Assembly: GCA_964440345.1 (NCBI GenBank)
Contig: CAYTSA010000044.1
Span: 1 to 29,098 of the forward strand
Length of the DNA: 29,098 bases
From: CAYTSA01 sp964440345
GTDB lineage: Bacteria; Desulfobacterota; Desulfovibrionia; Desulfovibrionales; Desulfovibrionaceae
Direction of reading: 5' to 3'
Shown: positions 1 through 8,063 of the stretch, in pieces
How positions within the stretch are numbered: position 1 is the stretch's first letter
Layout of the letters: every line of letters starts with the position of its first letter
The notes under the pieces: model-generated
Database searches by the model: none
Told to the model about the DNA's origin: nothing
The model's input: the letters and a program-made list of their open reading frames with translations, nothing else
Program-made: the position numbers and the translations under genes

Positions 1-361
1 CCCTACAAAAAATTTCAACGGCCCTTAAAAGGCGAAATTAGATGCTCTAGCCCTGCATACTAATAGTTTCTCTTCATACACTTTGGCAAAAATTGTTACG
101 ATTTGGCGCTGTTGTTGAAAAACACAAAAAGTTCCTAACATATTGTTACTGTGAACGAAAATAATATCGAATTCCTCAGTGTAATGTTGAGGAGTCTCCA
201 TAGAAATATCTTTAATCAAAAAAGGCGCCAGTTTGAAGTGAGTGCGTGTTTTTCATTAAAATACCATAAAATCAAATATTTATGTTTTTATTCTGTTGTA
301 AGAGACAAAGCTAAGCCTGTGTGTCTGCGCAAAGTAATACATATATGTAACCTGACCGTGG

Positions 362-375
362 TGTAACATGTTACA
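362..375. repeat. Perfect 14-nt palindrome
   Basis: TGTAACATGTTACA is its own reverse complement. The 9-mer GGTGTAACA that overlaps it (359-367) recurs at 548-556 and, inverted, at 595-603 within the nearby inverted repeat. It could be an operator half-site family, but there is no adjacent gene in a position to be controlled, so the role is unknown. Confidence 0.5.
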
Positions 376-544
376 GCTGTAGATGTGCCACGAGTCGAGT
401 GCGGGCCATGAATGTGTGGCGCGTAGAGCTTTTTTGAAACGCGGGCAAGAATAAAACGCTTGGCGCATATCTGCCTGTATTTTGTTGATCGCTTCCTCAC
501 GTGCGGTATTCTGTGATCTACAGAAAATGCATGGGCGTGGCGCG

Positions 545-606
545 CCTGGTGTAACAGCAAGAAGGGGAGCAGCAAGGCGGCTAGCGCATTGCTGTGTTAC
601 ACCAGG
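545..606. repeat. 62-bp inverted repeat with GGTGTAAC arms
   Basis: The left arm at 545-560 and right arm at 589-606 pair over 11 perfect base pairs (CCTGGTGTAAC with GTTACACCAGG), then five more (AGCAA/TTGCT) across a 2-nt bulge, enclosing about 28 nt. There is no T-run on either side, so it is not a typical intrinsic terminator. It may be a small degenerate mobile element or a structured RNA. Confidence 0.5.
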
Positions 607-683
607 GCAGTCCTGAAACAGCGCATTTCAATCGATTCGGGTGAGTGAGGCGCGGGGAAGAGGCGGTGGTAGAGCGCCCACGG

Positions 684-714
684 TATAGAGCATTTCAATC
701 GTTAAATGCTATAG
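684..714. repeat. AGAGCATTTCA-family inverted repeat, degenerate copy
   Basis: TATAGAGCATTTC followed by AATCG and then TTAAATGCTATAG forms an imperfect hairpin whose arms share the core AGCATTT/AAATGCT. The same core makes the perfect hairpin at 16172-16201, and a half copy (ATGCTCTAG) is at 42-50. This points to a short dispersed intergenic repeat family of this genome. Confidence 0.5.
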
Positions 715-747
715 AGGCCGTGAACTTGACGAAGCGAAGTAAAAGAC

Positions 748-788
748 GCGCCTGGGTTGGCGAAACGTTGTTTCGCCAACCCAGGCGC
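748..788 (-). terminator. Intrinsic terminator of hflK-hflC
   Basis: A 19-bp perfect stem (748-766 with 770-788) closes a 3-nt loop. Read on the minus strand, the hairpin lies about 30 nt beyond the hflC stop codon and is followed by GTCTTTTACTT, a modest T-rich tract. The position and the stability of the stem make this the likely end of the hflKC transcript. Confidence 0.75.
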
Positions 789-818
789 AGTTCAAGGCGG
801 ACGTGTTCCAGTGTTCTG

Positions 819-1670
819 CTAGCGAATGTGCCGGAAAAAGCGGTTGTCAGGCGTCAGATACAGTTGCGTATTGGACTCCAGACTTATTTTGTACGCTTGC
901 AGGCTGCGCTGAAAGCTGTAGAAGTCTGGCGCTTTGTTGTAGGCGTCAGCATAGATGCGGGTGGCGTTGGCGTCGCCAATGCCCCGGATGACGTCAGCCT
1001 GACGTTGGGCCTCAGCCAGGACGACGGTTTTTTCCCTGTCTGCCTGGGATGTGATCTTGGCTGCTTCTTCCTCGCCTTCAGAGCGGTACTGTTTTGCCTG
1101 GCGCTGACGTTCAGCCTTCATGCGGCCGAAGATGGCCATTTCGTTTTCAGTTGGCAGGTCTGTGCGCTTTATGCGCACGTCCAGCACTTCGATACCCAGG
1201 GGGAGGCTTTGCTCGCTGCTTTTGATTGAGACTTTGGACATGATGTCAGCGCGCTTTTTGGATACGATCTGGGTCAGGGTGTAATTACCCAACGCCTCCC
1301 GGACGTTGGAGTAAATGATTTCATCCAGCCGGTTCTGGGCCTGGTTGACATTGTTCACAGTCTTGTAAAAGGTCAGGGGGTTGCGGATGCGCCATTTGGT
1401 GTAGTTGTCCACAACCATGGCCTTTTTGTCTTCGGTGAGAATTTCTTTGGGCTGCGAGTCATACTCGAGCACCCGAACGTCAAAATGGACCACAGACTGG
1501 ACAAACGGAATTTTGTAGTGCAGCCCAGGTGCTTTAACGCCTGGCAAGGGCTTGCCAAGCATGAGAACTATGGCCTTTTGCGTTTGGTGCACGGTGTAGA
1601 AAGCCTGGCTGACCCCGACCACGGCGACGACCAAGACAATTACCAGGGCGGTGGAGAGTGTTTTGCTCAT
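819..1670 (-). CDS. hflC: HflC, SPFH/band-7 membrane protease regulator
   Basis: 283 residues. HflC forms with HflK a large membrane complex that surrounds and modulates the FtsH protease. Visible: an N-terminal membrane anchor at residues ~7-24, then the band-7/SPFH domain opening with AFYTVHQTQKAIVLMLGKP and the HYKIPFVQSV segment, followed by a Glu/Arg/Ala-rich helical stretch (~185-245) typical of the coiled coil. It is shorter than the E. coli protein (about 334 residues), as is usual outside the enterics. The start ATG follows the hflK stop by 2 nt, and GGGAGG at the end of hflK supplies its ribosome binding site, so the two genes are translationally coupled. A strong terminator follows. 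Confidence 0.95.
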   Translation of the reverse strand: MSKTLSTALVIVLVVAVVGVSQAFYTVHQTQKAIVLMLGKPLPGVKAPGLHYKIPFVQSVVHFDVRVLEYDSQPKEILTEDKKAMVVDNYTKWRIRNPLTFYKTVNNVNQAQNRLDEIIYSNVREALGNYTLTQIVSKKRADIMSKVSIKSSEQSLPLGIEVLDVRIKRTDLPTENEMAIFGRMKAERQRQAKQYRSEGEEEAAKITSQADREKTVVLAEAQRQADVIRGIGDANATRIYADAYNKAPDFYSFQRSLQAYKISLESNTQLYLTPDNRFFRHIR

Positions 1671-1672
1671 GA

Positions 1673-2755
1673 TTAATTGCCTCCCTTGAGTTGGCTCGCC
1701 GGCTTGCCGGGCAACTTGTCCAGAGGCAGGTACGGCACTGCGGTTTCCAGCACGTCGTGGGAGAGTAGGACCTTTTCCATCTCCGGGGAAGAGAACACGG
1801 TTTCCATGGTTTCTATATACAGCCGCTCCCGGGTTACTTCTGGCGCTTTGAGGTATTCTTCAAGCACGGAGATGAACCGGTCGGTTTCGCCGTGCGCCTT
1901 GCGGGTGACGCTTTCCTGATATGCTTTGGCCTGGTTGATCATTTTGGCGGCTTGGCCGCGGGCTCTGGGCAACAGGTCGTTGCGGTAAGCTTCGGCTTCG
2001 TTGATGAAGCGAATTTTGTCTTCCCGGGCGCTGGCGACGTCCTTGAAGGAGTCAATAACTTCTCGCGGCGGGTGAACGTCCTGCAGCTTCACCTCGGTTA
2101 CTTGCAGTCCGGTTTCGTAAGAATCCAGAATGGCTTGCAGCAATTCTTTGCAGTCTATTTGGATTTCTTCCTTGCCGATGGTCAAAGCTGAGTCTATTTT
2201 GTTGTACCCTATCACTTCGCGCATGGCGGCTTCGGCCGCGTTTTTCACGGTTTCAGGCTGGTCTTTGACATTGAAGAGGTAATTGATGGCGTCTTTGATT
2301 TGGTATTGAACGATGAACTGCACGTCTACAATGTTTTCGTCGCCAGTGAGCATGAGCGACTCTTCAGGCACCAGCCGGTATTGGTTCTGTTGTCCGTAAG
2401 CGCTGTTGCCGCCTATACTGCGGTAGCCTACTTCCAGGTAGCGAACTTTTGTGATGTTTGGGGTGAGCGCGCTTTCAATTGGAAACGGAAGGTGGTAATG
2501 GGGGCCTGGCTGGGTCATGCGGGAAAAAGCGCCAAAGCGCAGCACGACGCCAACTTCCGGAGGGTCTACGATGTAGATGCCGGAGAGCAGCCACAAGACG
2601 ACAAGCAGCGCTATTATCCAGCGGCCAGCGGGCAGCTTGAACTGACGAATCTGCCGCACGTTTTTGGTGAGGTTGTCGAAATTGGGGCCCCCGCTTCCGC
2701 CGGAGCCGCCGCGCCCTTGCTTCTGTTGCTGTAGCTTGTCCCAGTCCCAGTTCAT
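1673..2755 (-). CDS. hflK: HflK, SPFH/band-7 membrane protease regulator
   Basis: 360 residues, first gene of the hflK-hflC operon. The N-terminus is a short cytoplasmic Gly-rich tail (GRGGSGGSGG, ~15-23), then one membrane helix (~45-62) and the SPFH domain beginning IVDPPEVGVVLRFG. The C-terminal half has the alternating charged helix, including a run of Ala/Arg/Glu around residues 245-300. The partner of HflC in the FtsH-associated complex. Upstream is a 68-bp divergent promoter space shared with the phosphomannomutase gene. The ribosome binding site before this ATG is weak (AAAGATT). Neither hfq nor hflX, which accompany hflKC in many proteobacteria, is nearby. Confidence 0.95.
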   Translation of the reverse strand: MNWDWDKLQQQKQGRGGSGGSGGPNFDNLTKNVRQIRQFKLPAGRWIIALLVVLWLLSGIYIVDPPEVGVVLRFGAFSRMTQPGPHYHLPFPIESALTPNITKVRYLEVGYRSIGGNSAYGQQNQYRLVPEESLMLTGDENIVDVQFIVQYQIKDAINYLFNVKDQPETVKNAAEAAMREVIGYNKIDSALTIGKEEIQIDCKELLQAILDSYETGLQVTEVKLQDVHPPREVIDSFKDVASAREDKIRFINEAEAYRNDLLPRARGQAAKMINQAKAYQESVTRKAHGETDRFISVLEEYLKAPEVTRERLYIETMETVFSSPEMEKVLLSHDVLETAVPYLPLDKLPGKPASQLKGGN

Positions 2756-2823
2756 AATCTTTGTAGACTACGGCATGAGTTGCATCTGGTCAAGAAAATA
2801 GCACTTGTTCTTACGGGGGTTTC
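2756..2823. promoter_or_regulatory. Divergent intergenic region between hflK and the phosphomannomutase operon
   Basis: Sixty-eight bases separate two divergent start codons, so both promoters must lie here or overlap the 5' coding ends. I see a TTGCAT at about 2783-2788 on the plus strand but no good -10 partner at the expected spacing. The only firm signal is GGGGG just before the ATG at 2824. No palindrome stands out. Confidence 0.5.
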
Positions 2824-4206
2824 ATGAAGAAAATTTTGCCTGGTGTTTTCAGGGCTTACGATATTCGAGGCGTGGTTGGGAAGGATTTTGATCCAGAATG
2901 GGTGCAGGCTCTGGGCAGGGCCTGCGGCAAATGGTTCAACAGCCGCAGTCTTGGCCCGGCAGTGGTGGGCCACGATTGCCGGCATTCCTCGCCAGAGTAC
3001 GCCGGCCGGCTGCTGGCCGGCTTGGCTGAAGCTGGCGTGGACGCGACGTTCATCGGCATGGTCCCCACGCCGGTATTCTACTACGCTGTAAAAAAATTGG
3101 GCCGCAAGGCTGGCGTCATGATCACCGCCAGTCACAACCCACCGGAATACAATGGCTTCAAGATATGGGGCGGCGAGACCACCATCCACACCACGGACAT
3201 ACAGGAGATTTACGAGATAATGGCTGGCCAGTCGCCGGCAGGACAAACCGCAGAGCCGACAGTCATCAGCGAACACGACATTGTTCCCAGCTACCTGGAG
3301 GAGCTGGCCAGCCAGTGCAGTCTTGACAAGCCTGTTAAGGTGGTGGTGGACGGCGGCAACGGCGCTGGCGGCAAGATATGCGCCGAGCTGTTGCGCCGCG
3401 TGGGCGCAGACGTGGTGGAGCTCTACTGCGAGCCGGACGGAAGTTTTCCCAATCACCACCCGGACCCGGTGGTGGAAAAATATGTGGGCGACCTGATGCA
3501 GAAGGTGGTCGATGCAGGCGCAGACCTGGGCGTGGGCCTGGACGGCGACGCTGACCGCATCGGGGTAGTGGATGCAAAAGGAAAGCTGATGTACGGTGAT
3601 CAGGTGTTGGCCATATTTGCCAGGGACGTGCTCCGCGAGCACCCTGGAGCCACAGTTATTGGCGAGGTTAAGTGCTCGCATCTCTTATATAAGGATATAG
3701 CCGCTCACGGCGGCGATCCTTTGATGTGGATTACAGGCCATTCCATGATAAAGGCCAAGCTGGCCGAAACCGGCGCCAAGCTGGCCGGTGAAATGAGCGG
3801 GCACATGTTTTTTGCTGACCGGTTCTACGGCTTTGACGACGGCCTCTACGCGGCCATGCGGCTCGTAGAGATAGTCTCAAAAACGCAAACGCCCCTGCAC
3901 CGCATGTTGGAGGACTGGCCCACGACCTACAACACGCCGGAAATCCGCATGGAGTGCGCAGAGGAAATAAAATTCGATGTTGTTCGAAAGGCCAAGGAAT
4001 ATTTCGCGAAAAACTACGACATTAACGATGTGGACGGGGTGCGCATTACCTTTGCCGACGGTTGGGGTCTGCTGCGAGCCTCCAACACCCAGCCTGTGCT
4101 GGTGTTGCGGTTCGAAGCGGAATCCGCCGAACGGCTGCAGGAACTCCGCGATGTTATTGAAAAACCATTGCAGCAATGGATAGCCGAATTGCAAGGGGGA
4201 GCGTGA
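2824..4206 (+). CDS. Phosphomannomutase/phosphoglucomutase
   Basis: 460 residues, normal for the alpha-D-phosphohexomutase family (AlgC/ManB type), which interconverts hexose 1- and 6-phosphates in the cytoplasm for nucleotide-sugar, LPS or polysaccharide synthesis. All four family signatures are present: the phosphoserine loop TASHNPPEYNG with Ser103, the Mg-binding loop DGDADR with Asp240, Asp242 and Asp244, the sugar-specificity loop GEMSGH (322-327), and the phosphate-binding RASNTQP (418-424). Start ATG follows GGGGGTTTC. The stop lies 4 nt before the next start, so this gene leads an operon with the ferredoxin and AOR genes. Whether the preferred substrate is mannose or glucose phosphate cannot be decided from sequence. 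Confidence 0.95.
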   Translation: MKKILPGVFRAYDIRGVVGKDFDPEWVQALGRACGKWFNSRSLGPAVVGHDCRHSSPEYAGRLLAGLAEAGVDATFIGMVPTPVFYYAVKKLGRKAGVMITASHNPPEYNGFKIWGGETTIHTTDIQEIYEIMAGQSPAGQTAEPTVISEHDIVPSYLEELASQCSLDKPVKVVVDGGNGAGGKICAELLRRVGADVVELYCEPDGSFPNHHPDPVVEKYVGDLMQKVVDAGADLGVGLDGDADRIGVVDAKGKLMYGDQVLAIFARDVLREHPGATVIGEVKCSHLLYKDIAAHGGDPLMWITGHSMIKAKLAETGAKLAGEMSGHMFFADRFYGFDDGLYAAMRLVEIVSKTQTPLHRMLEDWPTTYNTPEIRMECAEEIKFDVVRKAKEYFAKNYDINDVDGVRITFADGWGLLRASNTQPVLVLRFEAESAERLQELRDVIEKPLQQWIAELQGGA

Positions 4207-4210
4207 TCGC

Positions 4211-4696
4211 ATGAAAGTACTCAAGGCAGTGAGAATGGAACGGTGCATTGGCTGTTATTCGTGCACCTTGGCCTGCGCCAGGCAGGTGCACAAGCAGCTT
4301 TCTTGGTCCAACGCAGGCATACGCATCAAGTCATCTGGAGGCGTTTCGACAGGTTTCGAAGCATTGCTCTGTGTGGCCTGCGACCCTGCGCCCTGCGCTG
4401 CAGCCTGCCCCACAGAAGCCATCACCCCGCGCAAGGGAGGCGGCGTGAAGGTCAAGCATAGTCAGTGCATTCAGTGCGGCGCCTGCGCCGCGGCCTGTCC
4501 GGTGGACGCCATCCACTTGGGCGAGGGGGACGGCTTGCCGTACCTGTGCATTCATTGCGGCCGGTGCGTGTCCTATTGCCCGCACGACTGCATTGAGCTG
4601 GCGGATGTGGCGGAGAGCCGGGGCGGCGCCAAGGTGCAGCCAGGGGGCAAACCCGCGCCCGAAAAGGAAAGCAAGGAGGTCAGCCATGGCTCATAG
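4211..4696 (+). CDS. Four-cluster [4Fe-4S] ferredoxin-like electron carrier (YdhY-like)
   Basis: 161 residues. Sixteen cysteines form four [4Fe-4S] motifs: C12-C15-C18-C22, C54-C57-C62-C66, C86-C89-C92-C96 and C113-C116-C119-C123, with an extra Cys127. The layout matches polyferredoxin subunits such as YdhY that sit beside AOR-family enzymes. The C-terminal ~30 residues are polar and cluster-free (PGGKPAPEKESKE). No signal peptide or membrane segment is seen, so it should be cytoplasmic. GGGGAG precedes the start, and its last 11 bases overlap the start of the oxidoreductase, indicating tight coupling. Role by inference: it takes electrons from the tungsten/molybdenum enzyme encoded next. Confidence 0.9.
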   Translation: MKVLKAVRMERCIGCYSCTLACARQVHKQLSWSNAGIRIKSSGGVSTGFEALLCVACDPAPCAAACPTEAITPRKGGGVKVKHSQCIQCGACAAACPVDAIHLGEGDGLPYLCIHCGRCVSYCPHDCIELADVAESRGGAKVQPGGKPAPEKESKEVSHGS

Positions 4697-6428
4697 CGCT
4701 TTTCGCGTTCTGCACGTGAATCTGGACACGGGCAAGGCCAGGGGACTGGATTTCGGCGACCGGGCGGAACACCTGGGCGGCTCCGGTCTTGCTGCGGCTT
4801 TGTATCAGGAATACGGTGTTTCGGACGCTCCCTACGACGACCCGGTCCAGCCCCTCATCTTTGCCATAGGGCCTCTGACGGGCTATTTTCCGCTCATGAG
4901 CAAGGTGGTCTGCGGCTTCAAGTCGCCGTACAATCAACAGTTCGCTGAGTCCCACGCCGGCGGGCGGTTGGCCCTGGCCCTGCGCTTTGCCGGCTACGAC
5001 GCGCTGATGATTACGGGCCGGTCGGCTTCACTGTCTGTGCTCAGCGTGGGCGGCAGGCAAATGGACATAGCAGACGCGCATTACCTGGCTGGGGCGGATG
5101 TTTTTGCTACAGGCAAGCTGCTGCGCCGGATCAAGTTGCCCCGCCGGGCTGGCCACCGGTCCATCATGCGCATAGGCCCGGCCGGGGAGAACGGCTCGGC
5201 TTACGCGTGCATCAATGTGGACACGTATCGGCACTTCGGCCGGCTGGGCGCGGGCGCTGTCATGGGAGTTAAAAACCTCAAAGCGGTCATCGTGGCCGGG
5301 GATCAGGCTTTTCCGCTGCCCAAGGCCAAGGAGTACAACGCGCTCTATAAGGATATATACGCCAGCCTCACAGACACGGGCATGATGCGCAAATACCACG
5401 ACCTGGGCACGCCCCAGAACCTGATTCCGCTCAATGAGCTGCAGTCCTTGCCCTGGCGCAACCTGCAGCAGACCACGGACCCGGGCGTGGAAGAGATATC
5501 CGGCGAAACGTTTGGCCGGGATTTGCTGCTGCGGCAGACAGCCTGTTCCGGCTGCCCGGTGGGCTGCATCCATGTTGGGTTGCTGCGCCAGCAGTTCGCC
5601 AGCGATCATGAGTTCCTCTACAAGCAGGTGAACTATGACTACGAATCCATCTTTGCCCAGGGCTCCATGCTCGGCATGACCAGCGCCTCGGACGTGCTGG
5701 CCCTGCTGGATGAAACCGAAAAGCTGGGGCTGGACGTGATGAGTTCCGGCGTAGCCCTGGCCTGGGCCACAGAAGCTCAGGAAAAGGGGCTGATCTCGGA
5801 CAAGGAGCTGCTTACAGACCTGCGGTTTGACGACATGGGCGGCTACCTGACTGGTTTGCGGCACATTGGCGCGCAGAGCAACGATTTTTACAAAGCATTG
5901 TCCATGGGCGCCATGGAGGCCGCCAAGGTATACGGAGGCGAAGATTTTGCCTGTGTGCTGGGTCAGGAAATGGCTGGCTACGCCACCGGCGAGGTCTTTT
6001 TCGCGGCTCAGGCGATGGGCTTTCGCCACTCGCACCTGGACACAGGCGGGTACAGCTACGACCAGAAGCACAAAGAGCAGGACGCTGCAGGCGCAGTGAA
6101 GTTTCTGGTGGAGGACGAGGCCAAGCGTATAGGCTTGACGTGTATGGTCTCCTGCCTTTTTGCCCGCAACGCCTATGACGAAGAAACGCTGCAGCAGGCC
6201 CTGGCTTCCGTGGACATGGAGGGCGTGGCCGGCCAGTTGGAGGCTGGCTCCAAACGAGTGCAGAATTTGCGCTGGAAACTGAAGCTGGACACTGGTTTTG
6301 ACCCTGGCGCGGTGACGTTTCCCCGGCGCTTTACCGAAGTGGCCACCTGGAAGGGCAAGGTGGACCCTGCGTACCTGGAGAACGTGCGTTCCGCATACGC
6401 TGACGCTATACGGGAGATGGGCGCCTAG
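4686..6428 (+). CDS. Aldehyde ferredoxin oxidoreductase family protein (W/Mo-pterin)
   Basis: 580 residues, close to the ~605 of characterised AORs. I chose the ATG at 4686 rather than an upstream in-frame start because AAGGAGGT sits 5 nt before it and the protein then starts with the family-typical HVNLDTGKA segment. Domain 1 contains AESHAGGRLALALRFAGYDA, the pterin-binding AOR N-terminal signature. The [4Fe-4S] ligands C287-x2-C290-x3-C294 are followed by a distal cysteine at 490 (or 486), matching the spacing in Pyrococcus AOR. Such enzymes oxidise aldehydes to acids and reduce ferredoxin; the neighbouring four-cluster protein is the likely acceptor. Substrate cannot be told from sequence. 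Convergent with the radical SAM gene, 28 bp away. Confidence 0.92.
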   Translation: MAHSAFRVLHVNLDTGKARGLDFGDRAEHLGGSGLAAALYQEYGVSDAPYDDPVQPLIFAIGPLTGYFPLMSKVVCGFKSPYNQQFAESHAGGRLALALRFAGYDALMITGRSASLSVLSVGGRQMDIADAHYLAGADVFATGKLLRRIKLPRRAGHRSIMRIGPAGENGSAYACINVDTYRHFGRLGAGAVMGVKNLKAVIVAGDQAFPLPKAKEYNALYKDIYASLTDTGMMRKYHDLGTPQNLIPLNELQSLPWRNLQQTTDPGVEEISGETFGRDLLLRQTACSGCPVGCIHVGLLRQQFASDHEFLYKQVNYDYESIFAQGSMLGMTSASDVLALLDETEKLGLDVMSSGVALAWATEAQEKGLISDKELLTDLRFDDMGGYLTGLRHIGAQSNDFYKALSMGAMEAAKVYGGEDFACVLGQEMAGYATGEVFFAAQAMGFRHSHLDTGGYSYDQKHKEQDAAGAVKFLVEDEAKRIGLTCMVSCLFARNAYDEETLQQALASVDMEGVAGQLEAGSKRVQNLRWKLKLDTGFDPGAVTFPRRFTEVATWKGKVDPAYLENVRSAYADAIREMGA

Positions 6429-6456
6429 CTGCTTTACCTGAGTGTGGAACAGCCTG

Positions 6457-7671
6457 CTACGCCAGCACGCAGTCCGCGGGCCGCTTGGCTGCGCCAGGCA
6501 GGGTGATGCGGCCGTTGTTGGGAACGTATTGCCGCAGCAGCTCCAGCTTTTCCTGCAGCGCGTCGGTATTCATAGACCGCAGGTAGGTCAGGTGCGTGCG
6601 CAGGTCCCAGGGATTTTCGCGGCCCCGGGTGCAGCGCTGGCAGGCGTCCGGGGGGGTTGGCGTGTTAATCCGGCTGCGGTAGTCCCGCAACATTGGCCCG
6701 TTCCAGACTTTGTAAAAATCGTTTTCCATGACGTTGCCCATTTGCGGCGCGCCGCCGCAGCAGATGAGGATATTGCCGTTGCGGTCCACGTTCATGTGTT
6801 CCCAGGGTTTGTAGCACGGCGCCTGGGCTCCGCCGTGGGGTTGGCGCTCGCTGAATGCGGGCTGGTGGTTCAGAATTATGCCCAGCCGGGCGGCTTTGCG
6901 CCGGGCCGTGCGGATGGCGGCGTCGTAACGTTCATGGTGGAAGAAGACAGCCTCGCCGTCCAGGTTGAGATTCTCGCCGTGTTCGCGCTTGGTGACCAGC
7001 AGGTAGTTCACCTGCACCACTGAGGCGCCAACGGCGTGGGCCAGGTCTATGTATTCCGGCAGCTCGTCGATGTTCCGGTCCATGGCGCAGAAGACCATGG
7101 TCAGGTCAAAGCGGGGATAGCCTCGGGCCAGGTGCTTGAGGGCCATGAGGTTCTCCAGCACCCGGGCGTAGTCGCTGTTGCGCATGATGGACTGGTAGGT
7201 CTGCTCTTTGGCGGCGTGGAAGGAGCACCACAGGGATATCATGCCCTTTGCCAGCAGAAACGACGACAGCTCCGGCGTCAAGGCCTTGCCGTTGGAAAAA
7301 AGCTGCAGCGGCGTATTATGCCGGGCCAGCGTTTCCACGTGCCGGTCCAGCCATGGATTCAGAATGGCCTCATACGAGGAGAGAATGGCCACCTCCACAA
7401 AGGGCAGCAGCGGCTCCAGCGGCTCCAGCCAGCCGTCCGGGGCAAAGGCGTCCAGGTCGCTTTTTTTGCCGCGGCCGTTTTCCGCTAGGCAAAAAATGCA
7501 GTTTACGTTGCACACCCGGGAAAGGTCTATACCCATGCGCAAGGGCCGCGAAGAGACCACAGGCAAGTTGTTGGCCCGCTCAAAGCGGTTCACGCCAGAG
7601 TTGAGCACCCGGGGCAAATCGTTGCGGTCTGCGGCGGACAGGGAAGAAAAATCGAACAGTCGCTGGGCCAT
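6457..7671 (-). CDS. Radical SAM/SPASM protein, copy A
   Basis: 404 residues from the ATG at 7671, chosen because AAGGA lies 7 nt upstream; an upstream in-frame ATG at 7734 has no such site. The radical SAM cluster motif is C54-x3-C58-x2-C61 (CNVNCIFC). The C-terminal auxiliary-cluster (SPASM-type) cysteines are C286, C304, C305, C344 and C347, within CYKPWEHMNVDRNGNILICC and DACQRC. These enzymes cleave SAM to a 5'-deoxyadenosyl radical and commonly modify peptides, sugars or proteins. It is clearly paralogous to the protein at 11708-12907, sharing conserved blocks over almost the whole length (SRPLR, FCLA, LLPF, NG.ALTPE, IMR.SD, ELPEY, C..CT). No small precursor peptide gene is recognisable alongside, so the substrate is unknown. 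Confidence 0.9.
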   Translation of the reverse strand: MAQRLFDFSSLSAADRNDLPRVLNSGVNRFERANNLPVVSSRPLRMGIDLSRVCNVNCIFCLAENGRGKKSDLDAFAPDGWLEPLEPLLPFVEVAILSSYEAILNPWLDRHVETLARHNTPLQLFSNGKALTPELSSFLLAKGMISLWCSFHAAKEQTYQSIMRNSDYARVLENLMALKHLARGYPRFDLTMVFCAMDRNIDELPEYIDLAHAVGASVVQVNYLLVTKREHGENLNLDGEAVFFHHERYDAAIRTARRKAARLGIILNHQPAFSERQPHGGAQAPCYKPWEHMNVDRNGNILICCGGAPQMGNVMENDFYKVWNGPMLRDYRSRINTPTPPDACQRCTRGRENPWDLRTHLTYLRSMNTDALQEKLELLRQYVPNNGRITLPGAAKRPADCVLA

Positions 7672-7794
7672 GGCAATATCCTTGTGTGGTTTGGCGATGT
7701 GATGTTTTTCTGACGTTGCAGCAAAGGCATGCATCGGGCGTGCCAGCTGTGAAAACCTATGGAGCGGCCGATGCAGTAGTGGCGATAGTGAGTT
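7672..7794. other. Upstream region of radical SAM copy A
   Basis: About 120 bases between the radical SAM start and the inverted-repeat element. It must carry the minus-strand promoter unless that lies in the element; I see no convincing -35/-10 pair. Confidence 0.35.
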
Positions 7795-7973
7795 AGGGCC
7801 TATTTCTAAATACCTATCTGCTGCGTTTGGTTATAATTGCATCATGCTGCGTTTTCGGCAAAAAAAGGGTTTTGACGTAGCGCTGCTTGGCCTGCAAACC
7901 ATTATTCGCTTCAGCCTTGCCTGCTGCAATTATTGCTCAAGCTTGCAACGATAGTTATTTATAAACAGACCCT
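7795..7973. mobile_element. MITE-like 179-bp long inverted repeat element
   Basis: The ends are inverted copies: 7795-7817 and 7951-7973 match at 19 of 23 positions (AGGGCCTATTTC.. against AGGGTCTGTTTA.. read from the other strand). The similarity continues inward: TAATTGCA at 7834-7841 has its mirror TGCAATTA at 7925-7932, 39 and 41 bases from the respective ends. The whole element is therefore an imperfect palindrome with ~50-bp arms and a short unique middle, with no open reading frame. This is the form of a non-autonomous IS-derived element. It stands between two divergent genes, upstream of the PAS kinase, and would fold into a long hairpin if transcribed. No clear target-site duplication is visible. 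Confidence 0.65.
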
Positions 7974-7995
7974 GTCGGGCAGAGTGTCTTGTCTT

Positions 7996-8022
7996 TTGCT
8001 TCAAGATAGCGCAGTGTAAAAT
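7996..8022 (+). promoter_or_regulatory. Possible promoter of the PAS kinase gene
   Basis: TTGCTT at 7996-8001 and TAAAAT at 8017-8022 are separated by 15 nt, slightly short for a sigma-70 promoter. They lie just outside the right end of the inverted-repeat element and about 40 nt before the GTG start. Weak support only. Confidence 0.3.
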
Positions 8023-8063
8023 AATTCAGACAGGTAAAGTCAAATGCCCTCGGGGGGGAACAC

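Larger units (their letters stand above)
1..747. other. AT-rich region without a recognisable gene
   Basis: The first ~540 bases are clearly more AT-rich than the rest of the window, and the short open frames on both strands resemble no family I know and lack a convincing ribosome binding site. What is visible is structural: a perfect 14-nt palindrome at 362-375, a long inverted repeat at 545-606, a 12-nt direct repeat GCATTTCAATCG at 623-634 and 690-701, and a repeat hairpin at 684-714. The different base composition may reflect acquired DNA or a remnant of a mobile element, but no integrase, transposase or attachment site is seen. Confidence 0.6.

Noticed and set aside
25..219. 64-codon minus-strand frame in the AT-rich region
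   Set aside because: TTG start, no clear ribosome binding site and no recognised family. The composition is not enough to call it a gene.
2752..3681. 309-codon open frame opposite the phosphomannomutase gene
   Set aside because: Antisense shadow; the plus strand has all phosphohexomutase motifs.
5028..6071. 347-codon open frame opposite the AOR gene
   Set aside because: Antisense shadow of a well-supported enzyme gene with no recognisable motifs of its own.
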